A DNA stretch of 64,000 nucleotides. It comes from RPQJ01 sp963696545. GTDB taxonomy: Bacteria > Pseudomonadota > Gammaproteobacteria > Steroidobacterales > Steroidobacteraceae. Positions 33,600-42,522 of the stretch are shown one piece after another. The notes under the pieces were generated by a model. It was not told where the DNA came from. It saw only the letters and a list, made by a program, of their open reading frames with translations, and ran no database searches. The stretch lies in assembly GCA_963696545.1 (NCBI GenBank), contig CAVOKQ010000016.1:62001-126000 (forward strand). Direction: 5' to 3'. Made by a program: the position numbers and the translations under genes. Each line of letters starts with the position of its first letter. The first letter of the stretch is position 1.

Positions 33600-35798
33600 T
33601 CAGAAGCGGACTTCGAAGCCGCCCTGCACGAGCCGCGGCATGCCGGGCACGAGACCGCGGCTCATGTCGACCACGTACAGCTCGTCGCTCAGGTTCTTCA
33701 CGGTGAGGAACAGCGTGGAGTTCCACTTCGCGACCGGGTAGTTCGCGCTCAGGTTCCATATCGTGTAGCCCGGCATCTCGCCGCGCTGCCCGTTCGGCGT
33801 GACTTCGACGGTGTTGAGGTCGTCGGTGAACGCCGAACTCGTGTAGACGCCCTCCAGTTCGACCGATAGCCCGAACGGGGCGCGTACGCCGAGCGTGGCC
33901 GCGAGCAACTGCTCCGGCGTGTACGGCAGTCGATTGCCAGTTACCTTCATGTTTGTGAATCCCGGGATGCTGCTGTAGCGCTCCCCGACGAACTCGGCCG
34001 TCCACAGCCAGGTCCACGACAGCCGTGCGAATACGTCCACGGGCCAGTCGACGAATCCGCTGCTCTCGGCGTTGCCGGCCACCTCGAGACCCTGCTGCAG
34101 CGTCTGCCCGGCGCTGGTCAGCGCGGCTCCGGAACCACCGGCGACGCTCGCCGGCACTATCTGGTTCTCAAAGTCGAGCCGGAACAGCGTTGCCTCGGCG
34201 TACAGCCCGGAGCGCACGTCGCTGCGCACGCCGAGCTCGTAGTTCCACGAGTACTCCGGGTCGAGGTCCACGGTGCCGCCGAGCGGCGTGATGATGTCCG
34301 CGACGCCCGGCGGCGAGAAGCCGCGATGCACGCCGGCGAAGATCGTCGTGCCCGAGGCGGGTTCGAACGTTGCACCTATTCCCGGAATCCACTCGTCGAC
34401 CGTCGCGGTGCCGCGAGTACCGAGCAGGTGGTCGACGCGCTCGTAGTCGACGTGCTCGAAGCGCAATCCCGGCGTGACGGTCCAGCGGTCGAGATCGAAG
34501 CGATTCTGCACGAACCCCGACCAGGCGGTGACTTCGCGATCGCTGTCTTCCTTGATGCCGGCGTTACGCCCGCTGCCCGGCCTGCGGGCGTCCGGCGCGT
34601 CGCCGTTCGCCTGCACGCGGAACTGGTGCTCCTGGTGCAGCCGGAAACCTGCGTCGGTGACGTTCTCGATGCCGAACATCTGGTGACTGACCGCGACGCG
34701 CGGCTCGAGGCCGGCGGTCCAGTACTGCCGCAGCCGTCCTTCGTTGCCGCAGGTGGTGTTCAGGTTGGCCATGCCGCCGCACGCGGGGTCGCTTGCGTCG
34801 TTGGGACGCTGCCCGGAATTGCTCGACTGCCGCCACCAGTCCCGATTGAAGTACGTGTAGTACGCGTTGGTCGTGAACGTCGTCGCACCGTTCAACTCGA
34901 ACCGATGCGTGGCCGACGTACCCCAGCGGGTCGCGTACATGTAGTCGTTCTCGAACGGATTGCCGCGCGGGTCGTCCTGCCACTCCGCGAGCGTCAGTCC
35001 GGTGTAGGTGACCTGCGAGGTCTCGTCGTAGTAGTTGCCGCGCAGCGTCACCGCCTGGCGATCGGTCAGCTGCTGGACGAGCTTCAGGTTGATGTCGCCG
35101 ACCTCGAAACGCATGTTGTCGCGCGTGCCGTCGGACTCCTTCCAGGTGCCGTTCAGGATGTAGCCGGTGCTACCGATCGTGTCGCCGAGCTCGCCGTGGA
35201 ACTCGAGATAGTCCTCGCTGCCCATCGTGGCGGACAGGTTGCCGGCAAGGTCGGCCGGGACGCCCGGCGTGATGTAGTTCACCAGGCCGCCCAGCGTCTG
35301 CGGGCCGAACAGGATCTGCGACGAACCCTTCAGCACCTCGATGCGCTCGAAGCGATTGACCGGCGGATGGTAGTAGCTGGCGTTGTCGCCATACGGCGCG
35401 TAGGCGAGCGGGATGCCGTCCTCGAGCATCAGCAGCTTGCTCGAGCGGTTGGGATTCAGGCCGCGGATGCCGAGGTTAGGGCGCAGTCCGAAGCCTTCCT
35501 CGTCCCGGGCGAACACTCCGGGAACTTTGCGCATCGCCTCGTTGATGGAGAAGACGTGGGACTCGGTCAGCACCGCCCGGTCGAGGACCATGCCCGAGCC
35601 GGGGATCGTGTCGAGATTGGCCTTGCGGCCGATCACCACTACGACAGGTTCGAGCTCGGCGCCGGAATCCGGCGGCGGCGGTCGATCCTGGGCGACCGAT
35701 GGAGCGACGTGGGCGGAAAGCGCGGCTGCAAGGAGCCAGTTGGCTCCACCATGAATCGCTTGTGACAAGCGGACCTGCCTTGGAAGAGTCGTAACCAT
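33600..35798 (-). CDS. TonB-dependent siderophore/ferric receptor (FecA-like)
   Basis: This protein has 732 residues with a signal peptide (WLLAAALSAHVAPSVAQ). A plug domain (LDRAVLTESHVFSINEAMRKVPG, then NLGIRGLNPNRSSKLLMLEDG and IEVLKGSSQILFGPQT) precedes a beta-barrel ending in an aromatic residue (GGFEVRF). Sequence style fits the ferric-siderophore and ferric-citrate receptor group. A Fur-box-like sequence lies about 40 bp upstream of the start codon, supporting iron regulation. The ligand is not determinable. Confidence 0.88.
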   Translation of the reverse strand: MVTTLPRQVRLSQAIHGGANWLLAAALSAHVAPSVAQDRPPPPDSGAELEPVVVVIGRKANLDTIPGSGMVLDRAVLTESHVFSINEAMRKVPGVFARDEEGFGLRPNLGIRGLNPNRSSKLLMLEDGIPLAYAPYGDNASYYHPPVNRFERIEVLKGSSQILFGPQTLGGLVNYITPGVPADLAGNLSATMGSEDYLEFHGELGDTIGSTGYILNGTWKESDGTRDNMRFEVGDINLKLVQQLTDRQAVTLRGNYYDETSQVTYTGLTLAEWQDDPRGNPFENDYMYATRWGTSATHRFELNGATTFTTNAYYTYFNRDWWRQSSNSGQRPNDASDPACGGMANLNTTCGNEGRLRQYWTAGLEPRVAVSHQMFGIENVTDAGFRLHQEHQFRVQANGDAPDARRPGSGRNAGIKEDSDREVTAWSGFVQNRFDLDRWTVTPGLRFEHVDYERVDHLLGTRGTATVDEWIPGIGATFEPASGTTIFAGVHRGFSPPGVADIITPLGGTVDLDPEYSWNYELGVRSDVRSGLYAEATLFRLDFENQIVPASVAGGSGAALTSAGQTLQQGLEVAGNAESSGFVDWPVDVFARLSWTWLWTAEFVGERYSSIPGFTNMKVTGNRLPYTPEQLLAATLGVRAPFGLSVELEGVYTSSAFTDDLNTVEVTPNGQRGEMPGYTIWNLSANYPVAKWNSTLFLTVKNLSDELYVVDMSRGLVPGMPRLVQGGFEVRF

Positions 35799-35834
35799 AT
35801 GGCGGCGACTCTAAGGGGCACTCGCTCAGTCGTC

Positions 35835-35855
35835 AATGCGAATCATTCTCATTCG
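35835..35855. promoter_or_regulatory. Putative Fur box
   Basis: On the minus strand the sequence reads CGAATGAGAATGATTCGCATT, with the GAATGAT and ATGAGAAT words of Fur boxes. It sits in the promoter region of the TonB-dependent receptor gene that starts at 35798. The match was judged by eye. Confidence 0.6.
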
Positions 35856-35886
35856 TATTAAGTGTTTTCCGCAATGACCAGGTCCG

Positions 35887-35911
35887 AAATTCGGTGCCCG
35901 GCACCGAATTT
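35887..35911. repeat. Palindromic element related to the 33539 hairpin
   Basis: AAATTCGGTGC and GCACCGAATTT flank a CCG centre, a perfect 11-bp stem. It lies eight bases downstream of the yajQ stop and may terminate that transcript. It shares the AAATTCGGTGCC core with the larger inverted repeat at 33539-33596. Confidence 0.7.
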
Positions 35912-35918
35912 CCCTCTT

Positions 35919-36401
35919 TCAGTCGCGGAAGTTCGTGAATTGCAGCGGCAGGTCGAAGGCGCCCTTCTTCACCAGCGCGATCGCATCCTGAAGGTCGTCC
36001 CGGCTCTTGCCGGTGACGCGGACCTGCTTGTCCTGGATCGCGGCCTGCACCTTCAGCTTCGAGTCCTTGATCAGCCGCTGCAGTTTCTTGCCGAGCTCGG
36101 TGTCCACGCCCTGTCGAAGAGTGACCGCCTGGCGGGCCGTCTGGCCGGTCAACACCGGCTCGTCCACTTTCAGGCACGCGACGTCGATGCCACGCTTCGA
36201 GAGCTTCAGCTTCAGGATCTCCAGCATCTGTTTGAGCTGGAAATCCGCCGGCGCGCTCAGCGTGACCACTGCTTCCTTCTGCTCGTACTTCGCGTTCGTG
36301 CCCTTGAAGTCGAAACGCTGGTCCACCTCGCGGCTCGCCTGGTCGACGGCGTTGGTGACCTCGTGCAGGTTGATCTCGGAGACGATGTCGAAGGACGGCA
36401 T
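35919..36401 (-). CDS. YajQ family nucleotide-binding protein
   Basis: This protein has 160 residues, the normal family length. It begins MPSFDIVSEINLHEVTNAVDQ and contains REVDQRFDFKG, both hallmark YajQ sequences, and ends QFTNFRD. YajQ-type proteins bind nucleotides; the Xanthomonas member binds cyclic di-GMP and affects gene expression. Whether this copy binds c-di-GMP is not visible. It appears monocistronic. Confidence 0.93.
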   Translation of the reverse strand: MPSFDIVSEINLHEVTNAVDQASREVDQRFDFKGTNAKYEQKEAVVTLSAPADFQLKQMLEILKLKLSKRGIDVACLKVDEPVLTGQTARQAVTLRQGVDTELGKKLQRLIKDSKLKVQAAIQDKQVRVTGKSRDDLQDAIALVKKGAFDLPLQFTNFRD

Positions 36402-36466
36402 GGCAGATCGAAGCTCCCGATGGAAGGTGCGCAGCGTAGCATCGCGCGCCGCAGCGTAGCGACGAC

Positions 36467-37792
36467 TCAGGGCGCCGCGACGGCTCCCGTCTCTGCCGGC
36501 GTGACCGATGCGACCCCCGGTGCAGCAGTCGCCGGCGCCTCGGCCAGCAGTCCCTCGACCGTCGTCGTGAATTCCTGCCGCAGCTGCTCGTGGTGCAGCC
36601 CGGTGGCCGGCCCCGAGAAGCCGGCGTGGATCTTGCGCACCACGCCGTTGCGGTCGACGAAGATCGTCGTCGGGAACGCGAACACGCCGGTGAGCTGCGG
36701 CAGCGCCTTCGCGGCCTCGTCCTTGTCGGAAATGCCTGCGATCAGCGTCGTATAGTCGATGCCCGCGTCCTTGCGGAATCGCCGCGTGGCTTCGGCAGCC
36801 TGCTTGAAGTCATCGAAGTGCTCGAACATCAGCGACACGATCTCGAGCCCCTGCGCCTTGTACTTCTTGTACAGCTCGACGAGGAACGCCGCCTCGTCGT
36901 GGCAGTTGGGGCACCAGCTGCCTGCGAGCGCCACGATCACGACCTTGCCCTTGAAGCGCGGGTCGGAGAACGACACCGGCCGCCCGTCGAGGCCCGGGAA
37001 CGTGAACTCGAGACTCACGGCCGGGTCCTTCATGCCCGTCGCGACCGAGCTCATGTCCAGCTCGGCGTCCGGATTGCGCACGGCCACGAACCGCTCGTGG
37101 CCGAACTTGCCGGACCAGTGCTCGCCGACGAGTTCGCCGCGCTCGTTCAGCCTGGCACGATAAAGGTATGCATGGGCGCCGTCGAAACACGAAAGCAGCA
37201 GCTCGTCACCGCGCGCCTCGCCCGCAAGGAACCGGTGATCGCCGGTCGGTGTCAACACCGTTCCGGTCACAGTGCCGAACGACTGCGCGAACTCCGCCAC
37301 GCCCGGACCCGTCTTGCCCTTGTCGTCGGTGAAGGTCACGGACCAGCGCCCTGCAAAATCCGCGTTGTCGGTCGGCTGCTGCTCGTTGAAGCGCCAGGCC
37401 TTGCCGAGCTCGGCCTTGAATGGCAGCGACTGGGTCTGGCCGCCCGAGCGGATCAGCGTGACCTCGCCCTTCAGTTGTTCGCCCGCGATCTTTGCGGCCA
37501 GCGTGTTCTGGTAGCCAGGCATGCGCGCAGTGAACTTGCCCAACTCGACGACCACTTCGGGCACGCGCACCCGCTCCTTGCCGTTGACGAGGTAGAGCAC
37601 GAGCCCGCTTTCCTCGCGTGCGACGTCGAGCCCGAACGGCAGTTCCCCGCCGGGGACCTCGAGCACCGCGCGATAACTGCCAGGTTGAAGCTCCCGGTTG
37701 CGCGAACCGCATCCGGCCACGGCCAGCGCCAGCGCAGCCAGCAGCAACAGGCCGACGACGAACCTCGCGCCGGGAACGCGGTGCATTGGCAT
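36467..37792 (-). CDS. TlpA-like thioredoxin-fold lipoprotein
   Basis: This protein has 441 residues. A lipoprotein signal ends in LAVAGC. The N-terminal roughly 230 residues are an unrecognised beta-rich domain. The C-terminal domain is a TlpA/ResA-type thioredoxin fold with the active site WCPNC (about residue 295), then FPTTIFVDRNGVV carrying the cis-proline. It would act on disulfides of envelope proteins, possibly in cytochrome maturation. The tail after about residue 415 is Ala/Pro-rich and probably disordered. A small DUF2780-like gene precedes it by 14 bp. Confidence 0.85.
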   Translation of the reverse strand: MPMHRVPGARFVVGLLLLAALALAVAGCGSRNRELQPGSYRAVLEVPGGELPFGLDVAREESGLVLYLVNGKERVRVPEVVVELGKFTARMPGYQNTLAAKIAGEQLKGEVTLIRSGGQTQSLPFKAELGKAWRFNEQQPTDNADFAGRWSVTFTDDKGKTGPGVAEFAQSFGTVTGTVLTPTGDHRFLAGEARGDELLLSCFDGAHAYLYRARLNERGELVGEHWSGKFGHERFVAVRNPDAELDMSSVATGMKDPAVSLEFTFPGLDGRPVSFSDPRFKGKVVIVALAGSWCPNCHDEAAFLVELYKKYKAQGLEIVSLMFEHFDDFKQAAEATRRFRKDAGIDYTTLIAGISDKDEAAKALPQLTGVFAFPTTIFVDRNGVVRKIHAGFSGPATGLHHEQLRQEFTTTVEGLLAEAPATAAPGVASVTPAETGAVAAP

Positions 37793-37806
37793 GGGCGCGG
37801 TGGAAC

Positions 37807-38193
37807 CTAGAGCTTCAGTGCGACCTTGATCTTGTCGACGAGGTCTTCGCCGCCGTGATGCGCGACGTAGTCGATCACGATCGGGCCGAATTTCTTCGCG
37901 GTCGTGAGATCGATGCCCAGCTCGGTGAATGAGGCGGCGAGCCCGGCCCAGCGGCCGGGACTGCTGCGACCGCCAAACAGCGACCCGATCCCGCCCGCGA
38001 GCGAGCTCAGCGCGCTGGGCGGCGGAGCCTTCGCCAGCAGCTTGTCCGCACCCGGAACGTCGGCGACGAACTGCTCGAAGTCCTTGCGCGACAGGTTCTT
38101 TTCGCCGGCGCGCAGCAGGGCCACCAGGCCACCTTCAGCCTGCTTCTTCGTCACGCCGGTCTCTTTGGTGAGACGCTTGATCAGGTCGTCCAT
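37807..38193 (-). CDS. DUF2780-like small protein
   Basis: This protein has 128 residues. The N-terminus has a helical region (MDDLIKRLTKETGVTKKQAEGG), a Gly/Ser-rich middle (LAGGIGSLFGG) and a C-terminal segment ending VDKIKVAL. The pattern of an N-terminal helical repeat followed by a C-terminal VxxYVxxxGG segment resembles DUF2780 (VcgC/VcgE) proteins. I am not certain of the family, and no function is known. It lies in a minus-strand run with the TlpA-like gene. Confidence 0.5.
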   Translation of the reverse strand: MDDLIKRLTKETGVTKKQAEGGLVALLRAGEKNLSRKDFEQFVADVPGADKLLAKAPPPSALSSLAGGIGSLFGGRSSPGRWAGLAASFTELGIDLTTAKKFGPIVIDYVAHHGGEDLVDKIKVALKL

Positions 38194-38223
38194 TGCGGGA
38201 TCCTCCGGGGCGGGGATTCTACG

Positions 38224-40605
38224 TCAAGGGCACCAGACCAGCGCGAGGTCCTCGACCTGGAGGTCCGTCTTCTTCGGGCGGACCGGCGTCGCCTCGATCC
38301 GGATCGACACGGGGTCGAATTCTGCCTCGAGCCGGGCGATCTCGCTCTCGAGCTCCGCGTTCATTTCCGCAATTCGCCCCTGGACTGCCTGCACGTCCGC
38401 CTCCGCGTTCGCCACGTCCGAGTGCTCCTTGCTGAGCCTGCCGACGCCGCGCGCGGCGGTCGACGCCTTGCGCATGGCACTGCCACGCCGGCCACCGAAC
38501 AGGGCGCCGAGCAGGCTCCCGCCGACGGACAGGGCCGTGGACACGGTCTCGCTGGATGCCTGGGATTTCTCGCGCTCGAGCTTCTGCTCCGCCCTGCGCT
38601 CGCGATCCTCGAGCGCCGCGAGCTTCGACGCGTACTTGCCGCGCAGCGCGTCGACGTCCGCGTCGCGCTTCTCGCGCAGCGCCTGCGCGATGTGCGCCCG
38701 GAACTCGCTTTCGGTGCCGCCCGGCGCCGCGGTCATCTTCAGTGCCGGGCAGGACAGCACGCTGAGCGACGTGTTGCGGTAGACGTGATCCTCGAGCGAC
38801 TTGATCCAGGCCTTGTGATAACGGTCCGACAGCGCGACCGTCGGGGCATCGGCAAAGCTCGCGCCGTCGCGCGGCCCTTCGTCGAAATCGGGTCCGGGCG
38901 CGGCGATCACCTCGGCCTGCGTCCAGTCCGGTGCATCGCCTTCGATCGGGGCGAGGTAGTACCAGGACTCCCAGGCGTTCATGCCGGCCTTGGCGTCCAC
39001 GAAGTGCGCCCGCGCCCGTGCACCAATGCGCGGCTGGTAGGTCACGGCACCCGAGCCCGGCTTCGCGCGCAGGAATCGTTCGGTGACGCCTGCCTGCACG
39101 ACCGGGCGGGGCGCGGCCGCCGCCGCAGGCTTCGACCCCGTCGCGGGCGTCGCAGTAGTTGCGTCGGCCGAGGCCGCCGCTCGCGCGACCGCGCCGGGCG
39201 AGGCTGCGGTGAGTTGCCTGATCTCGGCCAGCGTCAACGGCCCGCGCAGGTACGACAGCGCCCAGCGGGTACGGAACAGCACCGGCGCATCGTCGTGCAC
39301 GTTACGCATCAGGAACGTGCGCTGGGAAAGGTTCGACATCAATGCCTCGAGGCTCGACCGATCCATGCCACCGGCCGCCTCGGTGCCGAGAAGCCCCTCG
39401 ATGACGCGGTTCTTGTCGCGCTCGGTCTGCAGGCGCCCGATGAACCAGGTGCCCGCGTTGCCAAGGCCCTTGTAGTCGAGGTCGACAGGGTTCTGCGTGG
39501 CCAGCACCACGCCGAGGCCGAATGCGCGCGCCTGCTTCATCAGCGTGAGCAGCGGCGTCTTGGACGGCGGCATGGCCGACGGGGGGAAATACCCGAACAC
39601 CTCGTCCATGTAGAAGACCGCGCGCAGGCTGGTCGTGCCGGACTGGCGACGCATCCAAGCCACCAGCTCGTTCGCGATCAGCGTCACGACGAACATGCGC
39701 TCGGCGTCGTTCAGGTGCGCGATCGAGATGATCGCGATCCGCGGCTTGCCGGCGTCGGTGTACAGCAGCTTCTGGATGTCGAGCGCGTCGCCCTCGAGCC
39801 ATGCGCCGAAGCCGGGCGAGGCGAGCAGGCCGTTGACGCGCAGCGCCAGTTCCATGCGCTCCTTCGCCGGGTAGAAGCTCTCGACGTCGAATACGCCGAC
39901 CTTGTCGAACGGCGGCTTCTGCACGGCCTGGATCAGCGCCGCGAGGTCCGGGCTACGGCCCTTGCGCCAGGCGGCGTCGAGGATCGCCGACAGCAGGATG
40001 TGCTCGCGGCTCTTGATCGGGTCCGCCTCGATGCCGAGCAGGCCCAGCAGCCCGGCGACCGCCGCACCGATGCGTTCCTTCAGCGCAGTCGCGTCGCTCA
40101 GCGTCGCCGCGTCGGGTGCGGCGAACGAGCGCAGGATCGACAGAGGCCGGCCGGAATCGGAGCCTGGCGTATAGATCGTGACCTCGGCCGCGTCCTTGAG
40201 GCGCTGGATGCGGGCTCCATCCTGGCTCCACTCCGCGAGGCCCTTGCTCCAGGTCGCGGCCGTGGCCGCCGCGAAGTCCTCGACGGACTGACCCTTCCGC
40301 GAAGCCTCGCCCTTGTCCACCCAGGGCTGGAAATCGGACGCCTTCAGCTCCGGGAACGTCAGCAGCAGGTTGCCGATGTCGCCCTTGGGGTCGATCGCGA
40401 TGGCCGGCACCCCGTCGATCGCGGCCTCCTCGAGCAGCGACAGGCACAGGCCGGTCTTGCCGCTGCCGGTCATGCCGATGCAGACCGCGTGGGTGGTCAG
40501 GTCCCGGGAGTCGTACAGCAGGTCGGGGCCGGTTGCCTGGGCTTTCGGGTCGTATTCCCGGCCGAGGTAGAAGCTGCCGAGCTTTTCGTAGGAGGGTAGG
40601 GTCAT
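38224..40605 (-). CDS. HerA/DUF87-type ATPase with coiled-coil C-terminus
   Basis: This protein has 793 residues from the ATG giving MTLPSYEKLGSFYLG; the 67 codons further upstream are promoter region. Walker A is GMTGSGKT (about residue 53), Walker B is FYMDEVFGYFPP. The ATPase part resembles HerA/VirB4-like DNA translocases. The middle region holds a 200-residue Ala-rich linker, and the C-terminal 160 residues contain long coiled coils with a Gly-rich hydrophobic interruption (ALSVGGSLLGALFGG). No nuclease partner such as NurA, Sir2 or DUF4297 is adjacent, so a defence role is not supported. It is divergent from cysA. Confidence 0.75.
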   Translation of the reverse strand: MTLPSYEKLGSFYLGREYDPKAQATGPDLLYDSRDLTTHAVCIGMTGSGKTGLCLSLLEEAAIDGVPAIAIDPKGDIGNLLLTFPELKASDFQPWVDKGEASRKGQSVEDFAAATAATWSKGLAEWSQDGARIQRLKDAAEVTIYTPGSDSGRPLSILRSFAAPDAATLSDATALKERIGAAVAGLLGLLGIEADPIKSREHILLSAILDAAWRKGRSPDLAALIQAVQKPPFDKVGVFDVESFYPAKERMELALRVNGLLASPGFGAWLEGDALDIQKLLYTDAGKPRIAIISIAHLNDAERMFVVTLIANELVAWMRRQSGTTSLRAVFYMDEVFGYFPPSAMPPSKTPLLTLMKQARAFGLGVVLATQNPVDLDYKGLGNAGTWFIGRLQTERDKNRVIEGLLGTEAAGGMDRSSLEALMSNLSQRTFLMRNVHDDAPVLFRTRWALSYLRGPLTLAEIRQLTAASPGAVARAAASADATTATPATGSKPAAAAAPRPVVQAGVTERFLRAKPGSGAVTYQPRIGARARAHFVDAKAGMNAWESWYYLAPIEGDAPDWTQAEVIAAPGPDFDEGPRDGASFADAPTVALSDRYHKAWIKSLEDHVYRNTSLSVLSCPALKMTAAPGGTESEFRAHIAQALREKRDADVDALRGKYASKLAALEDRERRAEQKLEREKSQASSETVSTALSVGGSLLGALFGGRRGSAMRKASTAARGVGRLSKEHSDVANAEADVQAVQGRIAEMNAELESEIARLEAEFDPVSIRIEATPVRPKKTDLQVEDLALVWCP

Positions 40606-40690
40606 GGTGAATACAGGGTCGTTACGGGGATGGGCCGTAGTGTAAGTGCAGGCCAGCGCATAGTGACCAGCGGCCGCCACCTGCTCCCTT

Positions 40691-40706
40691 GTAACCGCTT
40701 TGTTAC
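40691..40706. promoter_or_regulatory. Inverted repeat GTAAC-N6-GTTAC in the cysA promoter region
   Basis: The two 5-bp arms are perfect complements separated by six bases, 72 bp upstream of the cysA start and in the divergent promoter of the HerA-like gene. A site of the same geometry (GTGAC-N6-GTCAC) lies upstream of the porin-sbp operon at 51489-51504. An operator is plausible; the protein is unknown. Confidence 0.4.
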
Positions 40707-40777
40707 CCTCATGCGACTGACGGCGTAACCTGCGCTTCCTAAGATGATCGACCGGCCCTGCTAATCCCGGATCACGC

Positions 40778-42518
40778 ATGTCCATCGCGCTCGACCAGGT
40801 GACCAAGCGGTATCAGTCGATACCGGTCGTCAACGACGTTTCGCTCAAGGTCGAACAGGGCGAATTCCTGGTCCTGCTCGGTCCGAGCGGCAGCGGCAAG
40901 AGCACGCTGCTCCGCGCCATCGCCGGCCTCACCGAGATTGACCACGGCCGGGTCTCGCTGCACGGTCACGACGTCACGCTGATGTCCGCGCGCGAACGCG
41001 AGGTCGGCTTCGTCTTCCAGCACTACGCGTTGTTCCGCCACATGACCATCGGCGAGAACATCGAGTTCGCGCTCCGCGTGCGCAAGGTCAAGTCCGCGGA
41101 ACGCCGGGCCCGGCGCAAGGAGTTGCTGCGCCTCGTCGCGCTCGAAGGCATGGACGACCGGCTGCCGAGCCAGTTGTCGGGAGGACAGCAGCAGCGTATC
41201 GCGGTGGCCCGGGCCCTGGCCCACCGCCCGCAGGTGCTGCTGATGGACGAGCCGTTCGGAGCGCTGGACGCGAAGATTCGCGAGGAACTGCGCCGCACGA
41301 TCCGGCAGATCCAGCGGGAACTGGGCATGACGACGATCCTGGTGACGCACGACCAGGAAGAAGCCTTCGCGCTCGCGGACCGCATCGGCGTGATGCACCA
41401 GGGGCGCCTGCTGGAATGCGGTCGGCCCGACGACCTCTACATGAGGCCGCAGACGCGGTTTGTCGTCCACCTTCCTCGGTGCTGCGAACCTGCTGCTCGG
41501 CTACCGGACGCGGGACGGCGTGCGCTTCAACTCCGGGGTCGCGACCCGGCAGACCGTGCCGCGTGAGGTCGTCGCCGTGCTGCGACCGGAGGAAGTGGAG
41601 CTCGCCGCGGACGAGCCGGGCGTGCGCTCCAATTTCGTGGGTTTCGGCGAGGTCGAGGAGGTGCTGTTCGGTGGCGCGGTCGAGCGCCTGCGCGTGCGAA
41701 TGGCCGGGGACGGTCCGGTGCCCGTCGCACCCGGTCGGGACGGTCTGTCGGAATCCGGGTCATTGCTGGAGGTATCGCGCACGTTGCCAGAACAGCGTGA
41801 CTTTCCGGTGGCCACCGGTCGCCGCGTGGCCGTCGGTGCGCGCCGCGTGCACGTGTTGCCGACGCCGATCTCGAGTTTCACCGCGGTGGCAGACACGGAA
41901 GAGGCTGCACGCGCGCTGCGCGACTCGCCGCTGCTCGCGACTCTCGGCACGCGCATGCACACTCGGGTGGCGACGCGGATCGGCCGCGGCGACCGGGCGC
42001 CTCCCGGCATGCCCGCGGTGGCCACCGGGCCGGGCAGTGCCGAGTACGCCGAGTGGCAGTTGCGGCACGGAGCGGTGCAATTGCTGTGCGTTCCACCGGC
42101 CGCAATGCTGCCCACGCACGTGGTCGTGCACACGCTCGACCCGGCCGCGCGCCGCGCCACGGTGCCGGTGGCGGCGAGCCTGTTGCGTCACGTCGCGGCC
42201 GAGGCCGTGTACCTCGGCATTCACCCGTCGGGATCGAGTGAGCGCGAGCGCGCGGAGTACACCCGGGACCTGCTCGACGCGCGATCCGCGGCACTTACGG
42301 AACACGGCCTGGACATGCGAACGGAGCTCCGGTTCGGCAACGTTGCCGAGGAACTGGTGAAAGAGCTTTCGGCGCACGAGAGCTCGCTGCTCGTACTCGG
42401 AACGTCCGAGCCGGACAGCATCGACTGGTCCTGGCTGGGTCGCCTGCTGGAGGGCCCGCCCGAGCGGCCGGTGCTGATCGTCAACGCAGGGCGTGGCGAC
42501 CACGCGGGCGAGGCCTGA
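40778..42518 (+). CDS. cysA: Sulfate ABC transporter ATPase CysA fused to USP-like domain (frameshifted)
   Basis: The first reading frame encodes a complete ABC ATPase: Walker A GPSGSGKST, Q-loop FQHYALF, signature LSGGQQQR, Walker B VLLMDEPFGALD and H-loop VTHDQEEAF. At 41462-41468 the frame shifts by one. Deleting the G at 41465 gives RFVSTFLGAANLL, which is the normal CysA continuation, and the frame then runs to 42518 (579 residues in total). After a TOBE-like region, residues about 350-579 resemble a universal stress protein domain (VLGTS and PVLIVNAG). CysA proteins normally end near residue 350, so this is a fusion. cysT starts four bases after the stop. If the shift is real, the protein is broken. 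Confidence 0.82.
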
Positions 42519-42522
42519 TTCG

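Noticed and set aside
38224..40605. HerA-like ATPase as part of a phage defence system
   Set aside because: No NurA, Sir2, DUF4297 or other nuclease partner flanks it; the neighbours are metabolic and the single-gene layout is common.
41455..41475. Programmed frameshift in cysA
   Set aside because: No slippery heptamer or obvious stimulatory stem is present at the shift, and this type of control is not known for CysA; an extra base or assembly error is simpler.
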